Shown piece by piece: positions 24,203 through 36,450 of a stretch of 64,000 nucleotides of DNA; within the stretch, counting starts at the first letter, position 1, and each line of letters starts with the position of its first letter. The position numbers and the translations under genes were made by a program. The notes under the pieces were generated by a model. It did no database searches. It was not told the origin of the DNA and saw nothing but the letters and a program-made list of their open reading frames with translations. The stretch covers positions 2,418,001-2,482,000 of the forward strand of contig JAUKUA010000005.1 in assembly GCA_030549175.1 (NCBI GenBank). Reading direction: 5' to 3'. This DNA is from Lasiosphaeris hirsuta. Lineage: Eukaryota; Ascomycota; Sordariomycetes; Sordariales; Lasiosphaeriaceae.

Positions 24203-26744
24203 ATGGCGACTGACTTCATCGGTGTGCAGATGCTGGTCACATTACGCGACCCGCCTGTGAGGCTCAAGGGGACCGTCAGCCAGGTAGAAGCCGGATCTGG
24301 ACTGACTCTGAGAAACGGTAAGCACAATCCCTCAACCCAGCGAGCACTTTGCCATTTCTTAGGTAATTGATTACTGACTTGGATTCTGTAAACTTCTAGT
24401 TTGGATGCTCGATACCAACACGTGGAAACACGAGGTTACTATAGCTTCTTTGAACATTGCAGATCTATCCGAGATTCCTAATGCGACCCCAACCGCCCCG
24501 GCTCAGACGAACCCTCTCCCAGTACAACAAACATATATACCCATTGCGATGCCTACTGCTCCCACTCTTACGAACCCCTTCGCTGCTGCGAAGCCCCGTA
24601 TTCCCGCACTACCCACTCCTCCCATTGCGCCTCGAGATGTTGTACCGCAGCAGCCACCACCCAAGCCAGCATTTGTTGATCCAGCGATAGTGGGCATGGG
24701 AAAGCCCCAAGGGTCACTGTCGCTACCCAGCCGCGTGCCCGAGGCCAATACCAAACCGAACACCAGCGAGAAGCGGGACCCCGAGCCAGTTGTCATTCCC
24801 TTGGTTCATATCCAGAGCGTTTCCCGGGGCATAACCCCCATAACACAAGTCGCCAATTCCCTCAATGCACTTCACGTTAAACCCAAGGCAGCTGCTGTGG
24901 AGTCAGCCGACGAAGAGCTCGTTCCCGAGTTCACTCTCCAGGCCGGACAGACAGCCGGTCAGAAGAAGAAGCGGCGATCTCGCCGGCCAGGAGGTGTCAA
25001 GGCAGGGCCCCAGGAGGACGTCGAGGCATCGCCACAAGCGCCAAAGGCGGCAGACCGAGGCAAGGGCTGGAGGCAGACGCCAATCTTACAGAGCACGTCA
25101 TCTTTCCAGCCTTTCAATTCTCTCAAGACCGCGAAGGGTCGACAGGCGAACGAAAACGGGTGGGCCTCAGAAGATGTCACAGATGTGCAGGAGGCAGGCG
25201 ATTTCGACTTTGAGGGAGGTCTTGCTAAGTTCGACAAACAGCAAATATTTGAGCAAATGAGAAAAGAGGATCAGGTTGACGATGCCGACCGCCTCGTATC
25301 TCACAACCGGCAGCCTCAGCCTCGTGCGAAGCCAGGCACGGGCGGTGGCAAGAACTACCACCACTCTGAAAATGTCTTGGGCACGGCGCCCGTGATACTG
25401 AAAGCAAACAAGGACAAGCCGACCAAGGAGCCAGCAAACGATTTTTGGAACAGTGAAGCCGACGACGGAGCTTTGAACGGCGGTGAGCGTTTAAGCGGTA
25501 GGGAGCTCGGTATGGGCAGCAGACAGGGCTCACGGCGTGGTGAGAGCAAGGTCTCGGCTGGTCGAAGATCCCAGTCACGTAAAGCCAGCGGTGTCACCCC
25601 GGTAGCACAGGGGTTGAACAGGGTCAACTCTAGTGTAAGCCACTACCGAACTCACTCAGCCAAAGGAAGCCGGCCAAGCAGTCGGCTGTCAGCGAATGCT
25701 GTAGTCATTGACAAAGCAAAACAGCTCTCAACACCTGCAACATCCCAGGGGCTATACACGCTCCCATCGAACCGTCGCATTGAGCCCGTCTCAGCCCTGC
25801 AAATGCTCAACCTTGAAAACATTGCGCACAACGAGATTGGCCTCACAGAGGAGATGATGACGGAGAATGCCGGACGCGGCATCGCCGAGGTGACACTGAC
25901 AGCTCTCTCAGACCCGGCTATCAAGGTGCGCCATTCTGGCAGCGTTGACGCATCAGGGAACCTACCTCCGCAGACTGTCGTTGTGCTGGCAGGCAACAAC
26001 AAGTCAGGCATTCGCGCTGTGGCAGCAGCCCGGCATCTGCGCAACAAGGGTATCAACATTATTGTCTGCCTGGTTGGGCTGGAGCGCGGTGAGCGCGACC
26101 TTTTCGAGGACATGCGGCAACAGGTACGGCTGTACAAGAATCTCGGCGGCAGGGTCTTTTCCAAGAGCGACTTTTTTGAGCACATCCGGAAAATTAGCAT
26201 CCCAATGCTGACTATTGACACGCCGCGTACATCACTGAGCAGTCTGGCGAATCCAGCACCCGTCATGTTGATTGTAGACGCGCTGTTGGGTCTAGCTATC
26301 TCGTTTGAGGAGCTGCGTAATGGGGACCAGGCAACGGTTTATGAGCTGATTGAGTGGGCGAATCGCAATGAAGCGTTTGTGCTGGCCGTGGACATTCCGA
26401 CGGGCATTGATCCGTCCTCGGGCAAGGTCAGTGTCATTGACGGCAACAGGCTGTATGTCAAGCCCCGTTACGTGGTGGCAGTGGGCGCACCGAAGCGTGG
26501 CTTGCTCGAGGCCATGGTGGCCGCGGACAACGACGATGCTGACACTGTGCTGGCGGGCGGTGCCGGAACGGTGGTGCCGGATGACGGGGTCACGGAGTGG
26601 AAGCTGTTCCTGGCTGATATGGGGCTGGGGCCAGCGGTTTGGAAGAAGGCGGGGACTAAGAACCGGCGGGGGGTTGACTTTGAGGACAAGTGGGTGCTAC
26701 ATATGAGGTTTCAGGGCCTGGCGGTTGATGAGGACGAGATTTGA
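24203..26744 (+). CDS. edc3: Enhancer of mRNA-decapping protein 3 (Edc3)
   Basis: Scaffold of P-bodies; activates the Dcp2 decapping enzyme and binds the helicase Dhh1. Exons 24203-24317 and 24400-26744; an 82-base intron (GTAAGC to TTCTAG) splits the LSm domain; 819 residues. Domains in order: N-terminal LSm (residues 1 to about 65; VQMLVTLRDPPVRLKGTV joined to WMLDTNTWKHEV), a long disordered linker, an FDF motif near residue 306 (GDFDFEGGLAKFDK with FEQMRKEDQ), and a C-terminal YjeF_N Rossmann domain (about 500-819) with VVVLAGNNKSGIRAVAAARHL, LIVDALLG and VDIPTGIDPSSG. Layout and length match filamentous-fungal Edc3. Confidence 0.95.
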
Positions 26745-27829
26745 GATTGCTTCGGGGCTGCCCTGCTCTTGGGGCTTCGAGAGGAATGCGGAGACGTGGA
26801 CGAAGGGAGCAATACCCGACGCGAGGGAAAGAGTGCGTCTGAAGACTCGATTATTCTCTGTAGCGATTCTTGGTTGCATTCAAGGCGTTTTTGTTTGCTG
26901 CCAGCCAGCGCGGGATTTATAAGGGCGGACAACACGGTTTGCCGTAGGCTATCCAGGTCTATTGCAATTCTAGGGGAGCATAAGTCTGGCCAGACAGCTA
27001 GCAAAGGATGGCTGCATTACCCAGGTGCCTCGGGCACGAAGCACATTCATGATAAGCTCACTAATGTACATTTCATATCCCAGAGTAGCGTGCAGTGTGC
27101 CCGCGTGATTGTGTGTGATTGTGCGTGATTGTGTGGAATGTTGATCCCGGGAACGATTTCAGGGGTAAGTGGGTAAGTGCCACTAGTGCCGGGAGGAGCG
27201 GTTTGGCCACTCAGCGATGGGAGCGGTGACGTTTCACTGGACATGGAGGATGCCAGGCGGGATGACGTCAAGACTGCTCATTGCGCGGAAGATGGTGCGA
27301 CCCAGGAGCCATTACCATGACCAACTTACTACTGTTGGGCTATGTATGTCTAGGATATGTGGATATGTATGTCTGGGCTGGCTGCTTTTTCTCTTTCTTT
27401 TCAAACACTTCCCTCCTGATAACTAAGTTTCTCCAAGGGAAGAAAAGGGAAAACAAAAGAATTGAAGCGTTGCGAAACGGAAAAGTGTGATGGGCTGGGC
27501 TGAGCATAACTAAGCACCACTCATGCCTGCGGGTGACATATGCATCGTCTGTTCGTCCTGTCTTCTGTTTGGACAATTACTCACCTTCCTCGGCTCTCGC
27601 TGACTTTTTTTAGACCGAGACCCGGAGGTGTTCGTCGAAGGGAAGAACAGAAATAATTCCCAAACATCTGGACACGGATTAAGAACGTTACAAATCCCAT
27701 CTGAAATTAGCCAGCCAAACCCGCGAGACTTGCACAACGGCCGCCGATGGTATAGCGCAACCAAAATACCACCACATCCTGACTTGCCCCTCCCACAACC
27801 ACCGCTGCCATCACACCTACACGCACGCA
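26745..27829. other. Intergenic
   Basis: 3' flank of the EDC3 gene and promoter of the DUF3074 gene. Contains a small tandem array of GTGATTGTGTGTGATTGTGC type near 27100-27135. No supported gene. Confidence 0.5.
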
Positions 27830-30019
27830 ATGGCTCACCACGAGCCGTTCAAATCGCTGGGACCCCTTACCTGGGGCGCCGTCACCTCCCCATCCACCAC
27901 CCTCCCGGACCTCCTCACCACCACCTTCGCCAACGCCCAGATCCTCGTCGACTCTATCCCCGCCGACAATCCTCCCCCCGTCGCACCGAAGCCGCAAACG
28001 CCCGGCCGCGCCCGGTCGCAAACCGCCTCCGCCGTCCTCCCCAGCGCCGCCGCCGTTGCCCATGACCGGACGCGATCGGCAACCAACCCGGCCGCCGCCG
28101 CGCAATTACGCAAGGAATGGAAGGATGTGAAAGCGAGCGCGAACCCGCTGGGGATCAGCGTGTACAAGCTGGCGGGGAAGGACGGGAAAGGAAGCTGGTT
28201 CGCGCGGAGAAGTGTTCACCGCGGGGTCGAGTTTGAGAAGTGGCGGTTGGGACTGAAGAGGGAGTTTGCCGAGGCGCTGGCCGGAACAGTGGAGGATATA
28301 CCCGAGAGCGAAAAGGGACTGGCGGAGAAGAAGGGGAGTGTCAGGGGGATTGGGGCGGAGAGGAGGGTTGAGAGGCTCGTCGTGCCGGGGGTAGGGGTTA
28401 TAGAGAGTGAGTTCGGTTTTCTTACCATGAGGCAGGCAGGGTTCTGGTTCTTGCTAACCTGAATCGCAGTTTTCTTAGTCTCGGTCAGGTTTCCCGGCCC
28501 GACGACGCCGCGCGACTTCGCCACCATGCTGTTTATGCCGGATGACACGGACGAGCAAGACAAACATCCTGTCACTGGTCGACCGTTGAGACAATTCATG
28601 TTGGTTTCGAGGCCCGTTGAACATCCCGACTGTCCCTCCCGGTCCGGTTTCATCAGGGGCAAGTACGAGTCTGTCGAGTTCATCCGCGAGATACCCGTTG
28701 AGAAGCCCCTGAGGAGAGTTAGGTCCTCGGTCGACCTGAGTAGAGACGAGGCCGAAGACCTTTTGGCAAACGGAATTTCGGACCGCGAGAGCCTCAGTAA
28801 GGAAGCGGTACTGCGGACTGCGATACAGAGATCAGCAGGGGAAGATGGATTTAAGACATCCGCGAGTAGCCCCTCGAGGGCCGAAGATCACGATGACGAC
28901 CACGAGATGGCCATAGAGTGGCTCATGGTGACACGGAGCGACCCGGGCGGCAGTGTCCCTCGATTCATGGTTGACAAGGGTACCCCAGGCGGCATCATCA
29001 ACGATGCTGGACGCTTCATGAAGTGGTTGACCTCGAAGAATATCGAGGACCTTGCCGCAGCAGTAGATGCCAGTGCCGGGGAGGTGGACGAAAACGGTGA
29101 ACTGGCCAGCCCCGAGATGAAGAGACTATCTTTGGACCTGATCCATCGGCCCTCGGAAACCGTTAAAGCAGTCAACGCACACAGCACACTTCACGTCCCC
29201 GGCGTTTCCGACGCTCATCATCAGGAAGTACCACCCCCCAGCGGCTTCTATGGGATGATAGCAAGCGCCCTCGAGGCCGCCGGATCCGTGGTTATCAGCA
29301 GGATGTCGTCCCTCGCCGGCTCCGCCGCTCCGACCGACTCGGAAGCAGCCGATGACCTAACGGACGACGACACTTCGTCCGAACTCAGCTACGCTTCGGC
29401 CGAAGAAGGTGATGAACATCCGACCGTATCCGAAACCATTCCCGACACAAGCAACAACCCCTCCCCTTTAGACAAGAGCAAAAACCCATCTCAACCCTCG
29501 CTCGCCCTGTCAGTCCACTCCACCTTCTCCGACGCATCTCCAGCACCTTCAGTCTCGGCAGCCACCACGGAAAACGACAAGGCCCTTCGCAAACTCGAGG
29601 ACCGCCGCCGCCGTGCCCAAGAAAAGATGCACAAGACCCAAAACCGCATGGCCTCCAAGGCCGACAACGACAAGGAGAGCCACGACGCGCAGGAAGCCGC
29701 CCTCGCCAAACTGCGCGAGAAGCACGAGCGCGAGCTAGCCAAGCAAGAAGAAAAGTACCAACGCGACCTGAAAAGGCTGCAGGAGAAGCGGTTGCAGGAG
29801 CAAAAGCGCGCCGAGGAGCGCCGCCGCAAGGCCACGGAGCGCGAGGAGAAGCGCAACTTGCAGATGGAACTTGAGAAGGTCCGCGCTGAGCGTGACGTCG
29901 CCCATCGTCAGATAGAGATGTTGAAGGGCCAGGTTGGAGAGTTGCAGGCGCAGAATACAATGCTCGTTGCCAAGCTTGGGAGGGCCAAGGGGAAGGGTGG
30001 GATCAGTATCGGGGACTGA
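27830..30019 (+). CDS. DUF3074 (START-like) domain protein with C-terminal coiled coil
   Basis: Exons 27830-28406 and 28470-30019; a 63-base intron (GTGAGT to CGCAG) in phase 1; 708 residues. The fungal DUF3074 domain, a START/SRPBCC-like fold that may bind a lipid, spans about residues 1-380. Signs are WFARRSVHRGVEFEKWR, FPGPTTPRDFATMLFMPD, LVSRPVEHPDCP, GFIRGKYESVEFIREIP, IEWLMVTRSDPGGSVPRF and a closing GTPGGIINDAGRFMKWL. A Ser/Thr/Asp-rich linker follows, then a charged helix from about residue 560 to 690 (repeated KREKHERELAKQEEKYQ-like heptads), predicted coiled coil. The start codon follows a CA-rich leader and gives the domain's usual N-terminus. The molecular function is not established for the family; lipid binding is inference. 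Confidence 0.88.
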
Positions 30020-30835
30020 TGTTGCCGGATTGTGAGCCTGAAGCGTGTTTGCTTTTCTTTGCCTACATTTTTTGGGGGTGAAAAGGGATGGCGGTATTCT
30101 GCTAGCGAGCATCTGCATTCATTGGTATGGCCTCTATAAGAGACAGCATTTCAATTTCCAATTTTTGTACATTTCCAAGGGCGTAGGGTTCTTTCTGGGG
30201 GTTGTGGTGAATAGAGCAGCTCAACATATATCACTTGTTATTCCCTCTCAACTTCTTGAGAATCCAGACTGTGTGCAAGGTGAAGAGGAGGAGAATAGAA
30301 GAAAAAGGAGCTTGTCGAGTGGGATTGTTGCTAGCAGGGTGCTGGAAAGTGCTACGGATGGTGTTCAGTGGCAGACGGCAAGGTTCACTCACAGGAGCTA
30401 ATTACGTGTGCCTGGGCATGGTCCGCCATGGAACGCTTTGTTAACGGTATATCCACGTATCTGCCTACACCTGTGCTCCATGCTCGGACAGAAGGGAAGA
30501 AAGTCAGGTCAATAAAAGTCGTAACAAGAGTCGTAGCCCAGTCTCCCATGCTCATATGCTCATATGCTCATATCCTCGTGTAGTCATTCCCGGAAACATC
30601 CGAGCCTCGAGACCTGCTCATATCCCAAAGTCACGAGCACAAACTGAATAGGTGATCCAAAGAATGGACAGTAGCCAAGGAAAGAAAGGAATGATTAAAG
30701 GGGGAGAAAGAAAACGAGGGACTACCCCAAGGTAGTATTAAGGCAGGGAAGGGAACATCCACCAAACCATCGCGCCACCACTACGCCACCACTAGGCCAT
30801 CCTCCAACCCTCAACGCCATCTCATTACCCTCCCC
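30020..30835. other. Intergenic between convergent genes
   Basis: 3' ends of the DUF3074 gene (+) and the RRM gene (-). Holds a short tandem CTCATATG repeat near 30550-30574. Nothing else is supported. Confidence 0.5.
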
Positions 30836-32334
30836 TTATTTCTTTTTCTTTTCCCCCCCCTTCCCCCTTTCCCCTCCACCGCCCCTTACCCCAAAGCTGC
30901 CATGAGCAATCACGGGCTTCTCCTTCTCCCTCTCATTCCTATTCCCCTCACTAGCGCGCATCGCAGCGGGTGCGCTCCGCGGTGCACTCGGCGGCACGCT
31001 CGGCGGCACGCTAGGCCAGCTTCCCACAGCGATGACAGGCGCCTGCGTCTCCTTCCCCTTCCCACGGGGGTCTTCGTCCGAAGGGTGTGCAGGCGGCGGG
31101 TATGCCGCAGAAAACGAGCTCCCACCCCCATAGCCGTAGCCATAGCCGTATTCATCGCCAGCGCCGTATCCCGCCCCCGTATGACCCTGGCCTGCCTGGG
31201 CCATACCCACCACCTCCTCCTCCTTCTCCTCCTCCTCCTCCTCCTCCTCGCCTTCCGCCCTCACCCCGGAAGCCGCAGATCCACGGCCACGGCCCGAATA
31301 TCCCCTGCTCGTAAAGGTCGCGGAGAGCGTGCGCTTCTCGGCCCGGACGCCGTTGAGGACGTCCACGGCGGCTACGGCGCCTTCGAGGGATTTGAAGTCG
31401 ATGAAGACGAAATCGCGCACGACCCCCTTCGCGTCTCTGGAAAAGTTCCATTTGTCGATCTCGGCGGTAACGTCATTGGGGAGGAGCCCGGTGATTGTGG
31501 CTTTGACGGTTTTCACGGTGATTGAGCGCTGGGGGAGGTTACGGACGATGATGGACCTGAGACTCTTCTTGGCTTTCTTGGGGGGTTTACTGGGAGCAGG
31601 GAACGGCGCGGTGATGGGGACCGTCGTGGTACCGTATCCCTCCGCACCGCTGGTGTAAAAAGCCGCACCGAACCGCTGGTCGCCATACTGGAAATTACCA
31701 TACTGGTTATTCTCGAACGGAATGTTGTCGTCCTGGTACTCGCCGTAGGCTTTGTCTGTGGCTGCATCCTGGCCAGCTTCGGTGTGGAATCCGTGGCTTG
31801 TGACGGCATCAGAAATGGTTCTTGTAGTTACACTGGCAGACGTGGTGTCATGGGGGGTTCCCTCGGTCCCTGGGAAAGTAGGATCGTTCCGTGTAGGTAT
31901 GAACGCTCCGAATGACATCCTGACAGGGATCTCGCCGGTCTCATTCGTCTTCCCGAGCAGCAAGAATCGATTCTGAAACTTGTTTGCCTTGAGATAATCT
32001 GCCTACCTGGTCAGAAAGCAAAAGTGTCAGGTGTGCAGCCAACCTACTATATGCTGCCTGGAAATTCACCGGCCCTCTCAGGCGAACCCAACCGCCAGTC
32101 CCGGCAGGATAGATCTCGACGTTTTCCACGCTGCACACACGCATGAGAAAGTCCTTTAGCTGCTGCCACTGTGCGCTTACTGGGAGCTGACAACCGACCA
32201 GTCAGTATCCGACTAGATTGTTACCGCGGTGTTTTCCTACATACGTTACCGACGGGAATGTAGTAGAGTCCTGTGACGCTCCCAGGATCGACCGTCACGG
32301 TTGCTAACCCGATTGGAGGACCTAGGCCCGGCAT
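30836..32334 (-). CDS. RNA-binding protein with two RRM domains
   Basis: Exons 32334-32245, 32186-32048 and 31998-30836 (minus); 463 residues. RRM1 (about residues 20-95) is rebuilt by splicing: VTGLYYIPVGN | LPVSAQWQQLKDFL, then VENVEIYPAGTGGWVRLRG, then NKFQNRFLLLGK. The acceptor of intron 2 was chosen from three nearby AG sites because only GGCAG keeps the frame. RRM2 lies at about 220-305 (SLRSIIVRNLPQ, RDFVFIDFKSLEGAVAAVDVLNG). The C-terminal third is low-complexity: an acidic run coded by a CTC/CTT microsatellite, then Gly/Tyr repeats and a Ser/Pro/Ala-rich stretch ending in KKKK. The pair of RRMs resembles a fungal RNP-domain family often called simply RNA-binding protein; targets are unknown. 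The end of exon 2 is the least certain point. Confidence 0.82.
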
Positions 32335-33913
32335 TGTGGGTGACGGGGCACAGGAGAGCCACTGTTAGGAGGCTCGAGGCAGTCGCTACTGCTAAGCGTT
32401 GGGAATAGGGCGCTAGGCAAAGACACCGCGTTACCGAGGGGGGAACGTAATGCTGATGCCAATGAAGATGGTGATGGCAGCAACATCGATAGGTCGGCGA
32501 GAGCAAGTGCTGGCCTCTTATACACACAAGAAATGCTCGGCCAGAGTTGCCTCGCGTCTTCCGATGCTGTTATCGCAAGTTGAATGCCCATGCTAGGCAA
32601 ACATTGCTTGGATGGGGGCGGATGTCACCTTGTCAAAGAGCAGGTGGATGCAAGAAATGAAACAAACAGTGACAAAGCGTAGATATTTATTTTGGGACCA
32701 ACAGCGATGCCGTCCTCGGCGCCGTCCCGGCCGAGCACGACGCCTAACGGCACGACGGGTACAGACACCGACATGTCTTGAACCTGTCACATTGTTGGGG
32801 GCTACCAACGAGCGGGGTGGTATCTATCGTCATGCGGCCCGATATGCGCAAGAAACAAAGAGCCGCCAAGACAACTCGGGAGGGCGAGAAGGAGCGCAAA
32901 CACCAACGCGTAGGCCGGTTAGCAGTGAGCGCAGTAAGTGAACATCTCGATGCTGCCTCCTTCTGCGGACCAATCATCCCAAGCCAGCCACAATTGGGGC
33001 AAGCTGGGGGCCGGAAGACAAGAACCGGGTCAACGGACCACTGGGGGAGACTTGACAGGCCCACGCTGCGGCTCGAAATCATGGCATGGGAGTGACAAGC
33101 AAGATGCTAGGTGGTGGTTGGGAATTCCCTGGCGTGTGGGAGATGTCGTGGGAGGAAGACAAGGGTGATGACGAAGGTAGGAAACCACCCAGTCTGCAGC
33201 CACGGAGCAGTGTGTTTGAGGCTCGAAGAGCACAAGCTAGTAGCCCGATCAAGACTTGGAAAAATCCCCTTGGCAAGCTGAAGTCCGATGTTGAGAGGGG
33301 GGTGAGTTGGGGGAAACATCTCAGCCACACGGACACCTTACCGACAATTGTTACGTCCGCCCTAGAGCAAACATACCACAGACCCGTAGCCTAGTCTCAA
33401 TGCCGCAGTGTGGAAGCATGCGGTGTGGCGCTTAGGTTTGCTTCGTCAGAAAAGGTCCCCATGATCTGACAAAAGCAGCGGTTCCCATAGCCCGAAAACG
33501 ACTTATCCGCACGCGAAATCGTGTGCGCTGAGTGCATGGCAACGAGGCTGGAGATCGAGATCCTGCCACGAGCAATGGAATTGTTGCGGGTGGCATATCA
33601 AGACAACTGCCGAACTTTGTGTTGAATCCGCCGTCCCGTCAAGATAGCCACCGCTCTTGTTTGCTCAGGCTTTCCCGGATTTGACCGGGCTTGCATGCGC
33701 CAGAAGCTATCACGTCGGCTTGGTCAAGACGATGAATCACTTTTTTGAGGTTGGTGGTTGTTTAGGTGCTGCGCACAATAAGCCAATCCAGGTTCCCGGG
33801 TCGCTCACTTGACCTGATTCGCCCGTCTTCAGCCTATGAGGGACGGCGCGCCGATTCCCGGTCAGAGTCCAAACACGCATGCTCTTCGCAGGGGTTTTGT
33901 ACACCGTTGGTGC
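32335..33913. other. Intergenic, RRM gene promoter side
   Basis: About 1.6 kb between two minus-strand genes; 5' flank of the RRM gene and 3' flank of the WD-repeat gene. ORFs of about 100 residues on both strands show no family features. Confidence 0.5.
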
Positions 33914-35621
33914 CTATCGTTTGTAGACGAAAGTGTCCTCCAACTCACTATCGTCCTCGTCATCGCCAACCAGGTCGAGGTCAGCCGCAGGGACAAGCTC
34001 CAGTGGCGACTCTTCTCGCCTTGCCGCGATGCTGCCACCAACTAGCTCTAGTTCTGGGCTCCCGATCCCGTGGTCACCCCACGGTGGGGGTCCTTGGTCC
34101 AACTCGACGAGCGATGCCAGGACATAGTTTTGTGCGTCGGAAACAAAAAGGGATGGAGGGCTTGACGTGTCAAGGGCGAGCCACGAAGCCCGCGACCTAC
34201 CGATTGCCTTGGCACCGGGCATGTGCTGAGCAAAGTCAACCGAGCGGGGACCTTCTGAGAGGGGATCCCATACGAAGAAAATACCGCTATACTGTTCTCC
34301 TTCGCACCGAATAAGCAATGTCTCACGTATGGTGGGGTGCCATGACAGGCTGCCGATGTTGCCGTGAAAGAGAAGCACGGCGCGCAGTTCTGCAGCTTGC
34401 AAATCCCAAATCCAGGCTGTACCTGGCGAGTCGTCAAGGCGCGTAGCCACCAGGGCCGACGACGGGTCAATGACTATCGATATGCAGCCCGATACTGGGT
34501 CAGAGCTATCCTGTGGCCGGGCAGTTGGTGAGATGATTTGCGTAGTTCTCATAAAGGTGTGAATCGAGGGACCGGCCTGTGAAATCCCAACTTGTTCTTG
34601 CCACGTCTGTTGGCATAAAACGGTCAGTCGGTCAGTTGCCCACTCAAACACGGCTGCTAAGCATCGGGGGTTGTACCTGAACAGTATCTTTCGGCACCAA
34701 GCTGCTAGGATGCTCGAGCCGCATGGTCTCGGTGACCGACGTCATATTGAAAATGTACAGCGACCTGCTGTGGTCGCCAATAGCAAGATGACGGGCATCT
34801 GCAGAAAATCGCACAGCCCTGACACCTGCACCGGCGGCATAATCTTTGTTCTCATTGGGGGGGTGGGTAGGACCCGACCAAGTCCTGAAGATGTGGCCGT
34901 CGGACGTGTAGAAGAGCACCTTGTGGCCCTGGGCTGCCGACTCCCAGACTATCAGCCAACGGCCATCGGGGCTCCATACAATCCCCTGTGCGTCGATTGT
35001 GTCAGGAGCCCAAGATCTCTGCAGTTTCCTGCCTGGGAAGGCGTGGATGCTTATTATGTCCTTCCCGGTTGTCCTAGTCAGCAGCGCCAGATGACGTGTC
35101 TGGGGCCGAAATGAAAAGAATCGAGAGGTGGCCGAGGGGGAAAAAACCTTGGGGCTGGAAATCTCGACGGCCTTGGACGACGCGAGATCGTAAAGGGCAA
35201 GCTTGAGACCAAACGAGGACACAACACATATTTCAGTGTCTGAAGCACCAAAGCCGACATAGGCAGGCTTGGAACCAGGGGCTACGGGATTGCGGACGGT
35301 AGCATTGAAGCTCCCGTCAAGAGCGGAGAAGACCCGGACCTGGTCGGCGCCGGCTACAAGGAGCAGGCGAGACGAACGAGACCACTGGAAGCTGAAAATA
35401 GGGCCCGTGAAGTCCTGGGGCAGCTTGATGACATTGACGACCTCGAGGTTGCGAACAGCCCGCACACTGACCACGGATGGGAAGAGGGTAGCAATGTGTT
35501 TGCCATCGGGGCTTGGGAGGCAGTGTGCCGAAGCTGTAGGTGGTGGTTAGCCATCATGACGACGACGATGCAGGGTGTCGACGGCGTGTATCCCACATTT
35601 TACGCTGTTTGAGAAGCGCAT
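33914..35621 (-). CDS. WD-repeat protein, WRAP73/Wdr8 family
   Basis: Orthologues act at microtubule organising centres: in fission yeast Wdr8 works with Msd1 at the spindle pole body, in animals WRAP73 is centrosomal. Exons 35621-35597, 35533-34677 and 34606-33914 (minus); 524 residues, close to family length. Blade-like motifs include SPDGKHIATLFPSV, GPIFSFQWSRSSRLLLVAG, GIVWSPDGRWLIVWES, VRFSADARHLAIGDHSRSLY, NIGSLSWHPT and a DFAQHMPGAKAIG segment. The second intron (CAG|GTACAA to CAACAG|ACG) is clear and gives KDTVQTWQEQVG. The first exon, only 25 bases (MRFSNSVK), is inferred: the donor GTGGGA is weak, but it is the choice that keeps frame with the good CTACAG acceptor and gives the family's MxFSxxxK start. 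Confidence 0.85.
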
Positions 35622-36450
35622 TGTGCGCCAGCGGAGGCTAGCGAAAAAATGGGTTTGGGCTGCAACTGATGCTGAAATTGGGATTGGGGGTGCTGGGACA
35701 AAAGGTCCATGCGACGAAACTCGGAGTGGTATTGTTTGGTGGTGGCCGGTTGGGATGTTGTGCGGTGCAAAGCAAACTGCAAACTGCAGCATCTGCAAGC
35801 ACTTGACAACGCGTCAGGACAACCGAAGACGCGGACGCGCAGCTGCACTGGGCTTGCTTCCTTCCCTTCGATCCATCCAATGGCCCTCCCCTACGGAAGG
35901 GCGACCAGCTCACTGTTCCAAATCAATTTTCGACCCCACATCTTTACTACCTACACCCTCTGGTGTCCTACAAGTAAAACTGAGCCACACCATAACCCCA
36001 CCTAATTGATTTCTCGCCTGTAGATCTCACACTCCGCGCCGTACCCAGCAGATTCATACAGCGCTTCCTTCGTCGCTCACTCCAGCCATCGATCAGCCCT
36101 GATCGGAGACCCCAGCAGACCCCAAGTTCCTCGGTTCTATGGAGTCTAGAAGGCTCCTATCTTATGGGAGCCGTTTCCGACTAGTGTACCAAGACGGGTT
36201 ATCCCGTCTTAGCACCCAAAAAGGGTTATCAACTGAGCCAGCGAGATAGGTAGAAGGAGCAAGTCAAAGATATACCAGAATTGGCCTTGGAGGGAATAGA
36301 GAACAAACAGCGATTGGACGACTTGGTACCTTATATATTACACTCCCGCGATAGCGCCCACACCGGCATACGTGGCCCCAACAGCTCAAAGACCAGGTAA
36401 AAAATGCTTAAGGAAAACCACCGACTGCTCTGTTCAAATACATATATACT
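35622..36450. other. Intergenic with repeat-derived sequence
   Basis: 5' flank of the WD-repeat gene and 3' flank of the alcohol oxidase gene. The right half carries the dispersed repeat at 35892-36116 and two hairpin-forming inverted repeats (36152-36172 and 36191-36210). Confidence 0.5.
35892..36116 (+). repeat. Dispersed repeat, copy 1 (pair with 53836)
   Basis: From TACGGAAGGGCGACCAGCTC (35892) through CCAAATCAATTTTCGACCCC it matches 53836 onward with only a few changes over about 65 bases. A second block, CAGCCATCGATCAGCCCTGA (from about 36083), matches again near 53934. The order and orientation of both blocks are the same in both copies, so they are parts of one repeat family. Its class is unknown. 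Confidence 0.7.
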
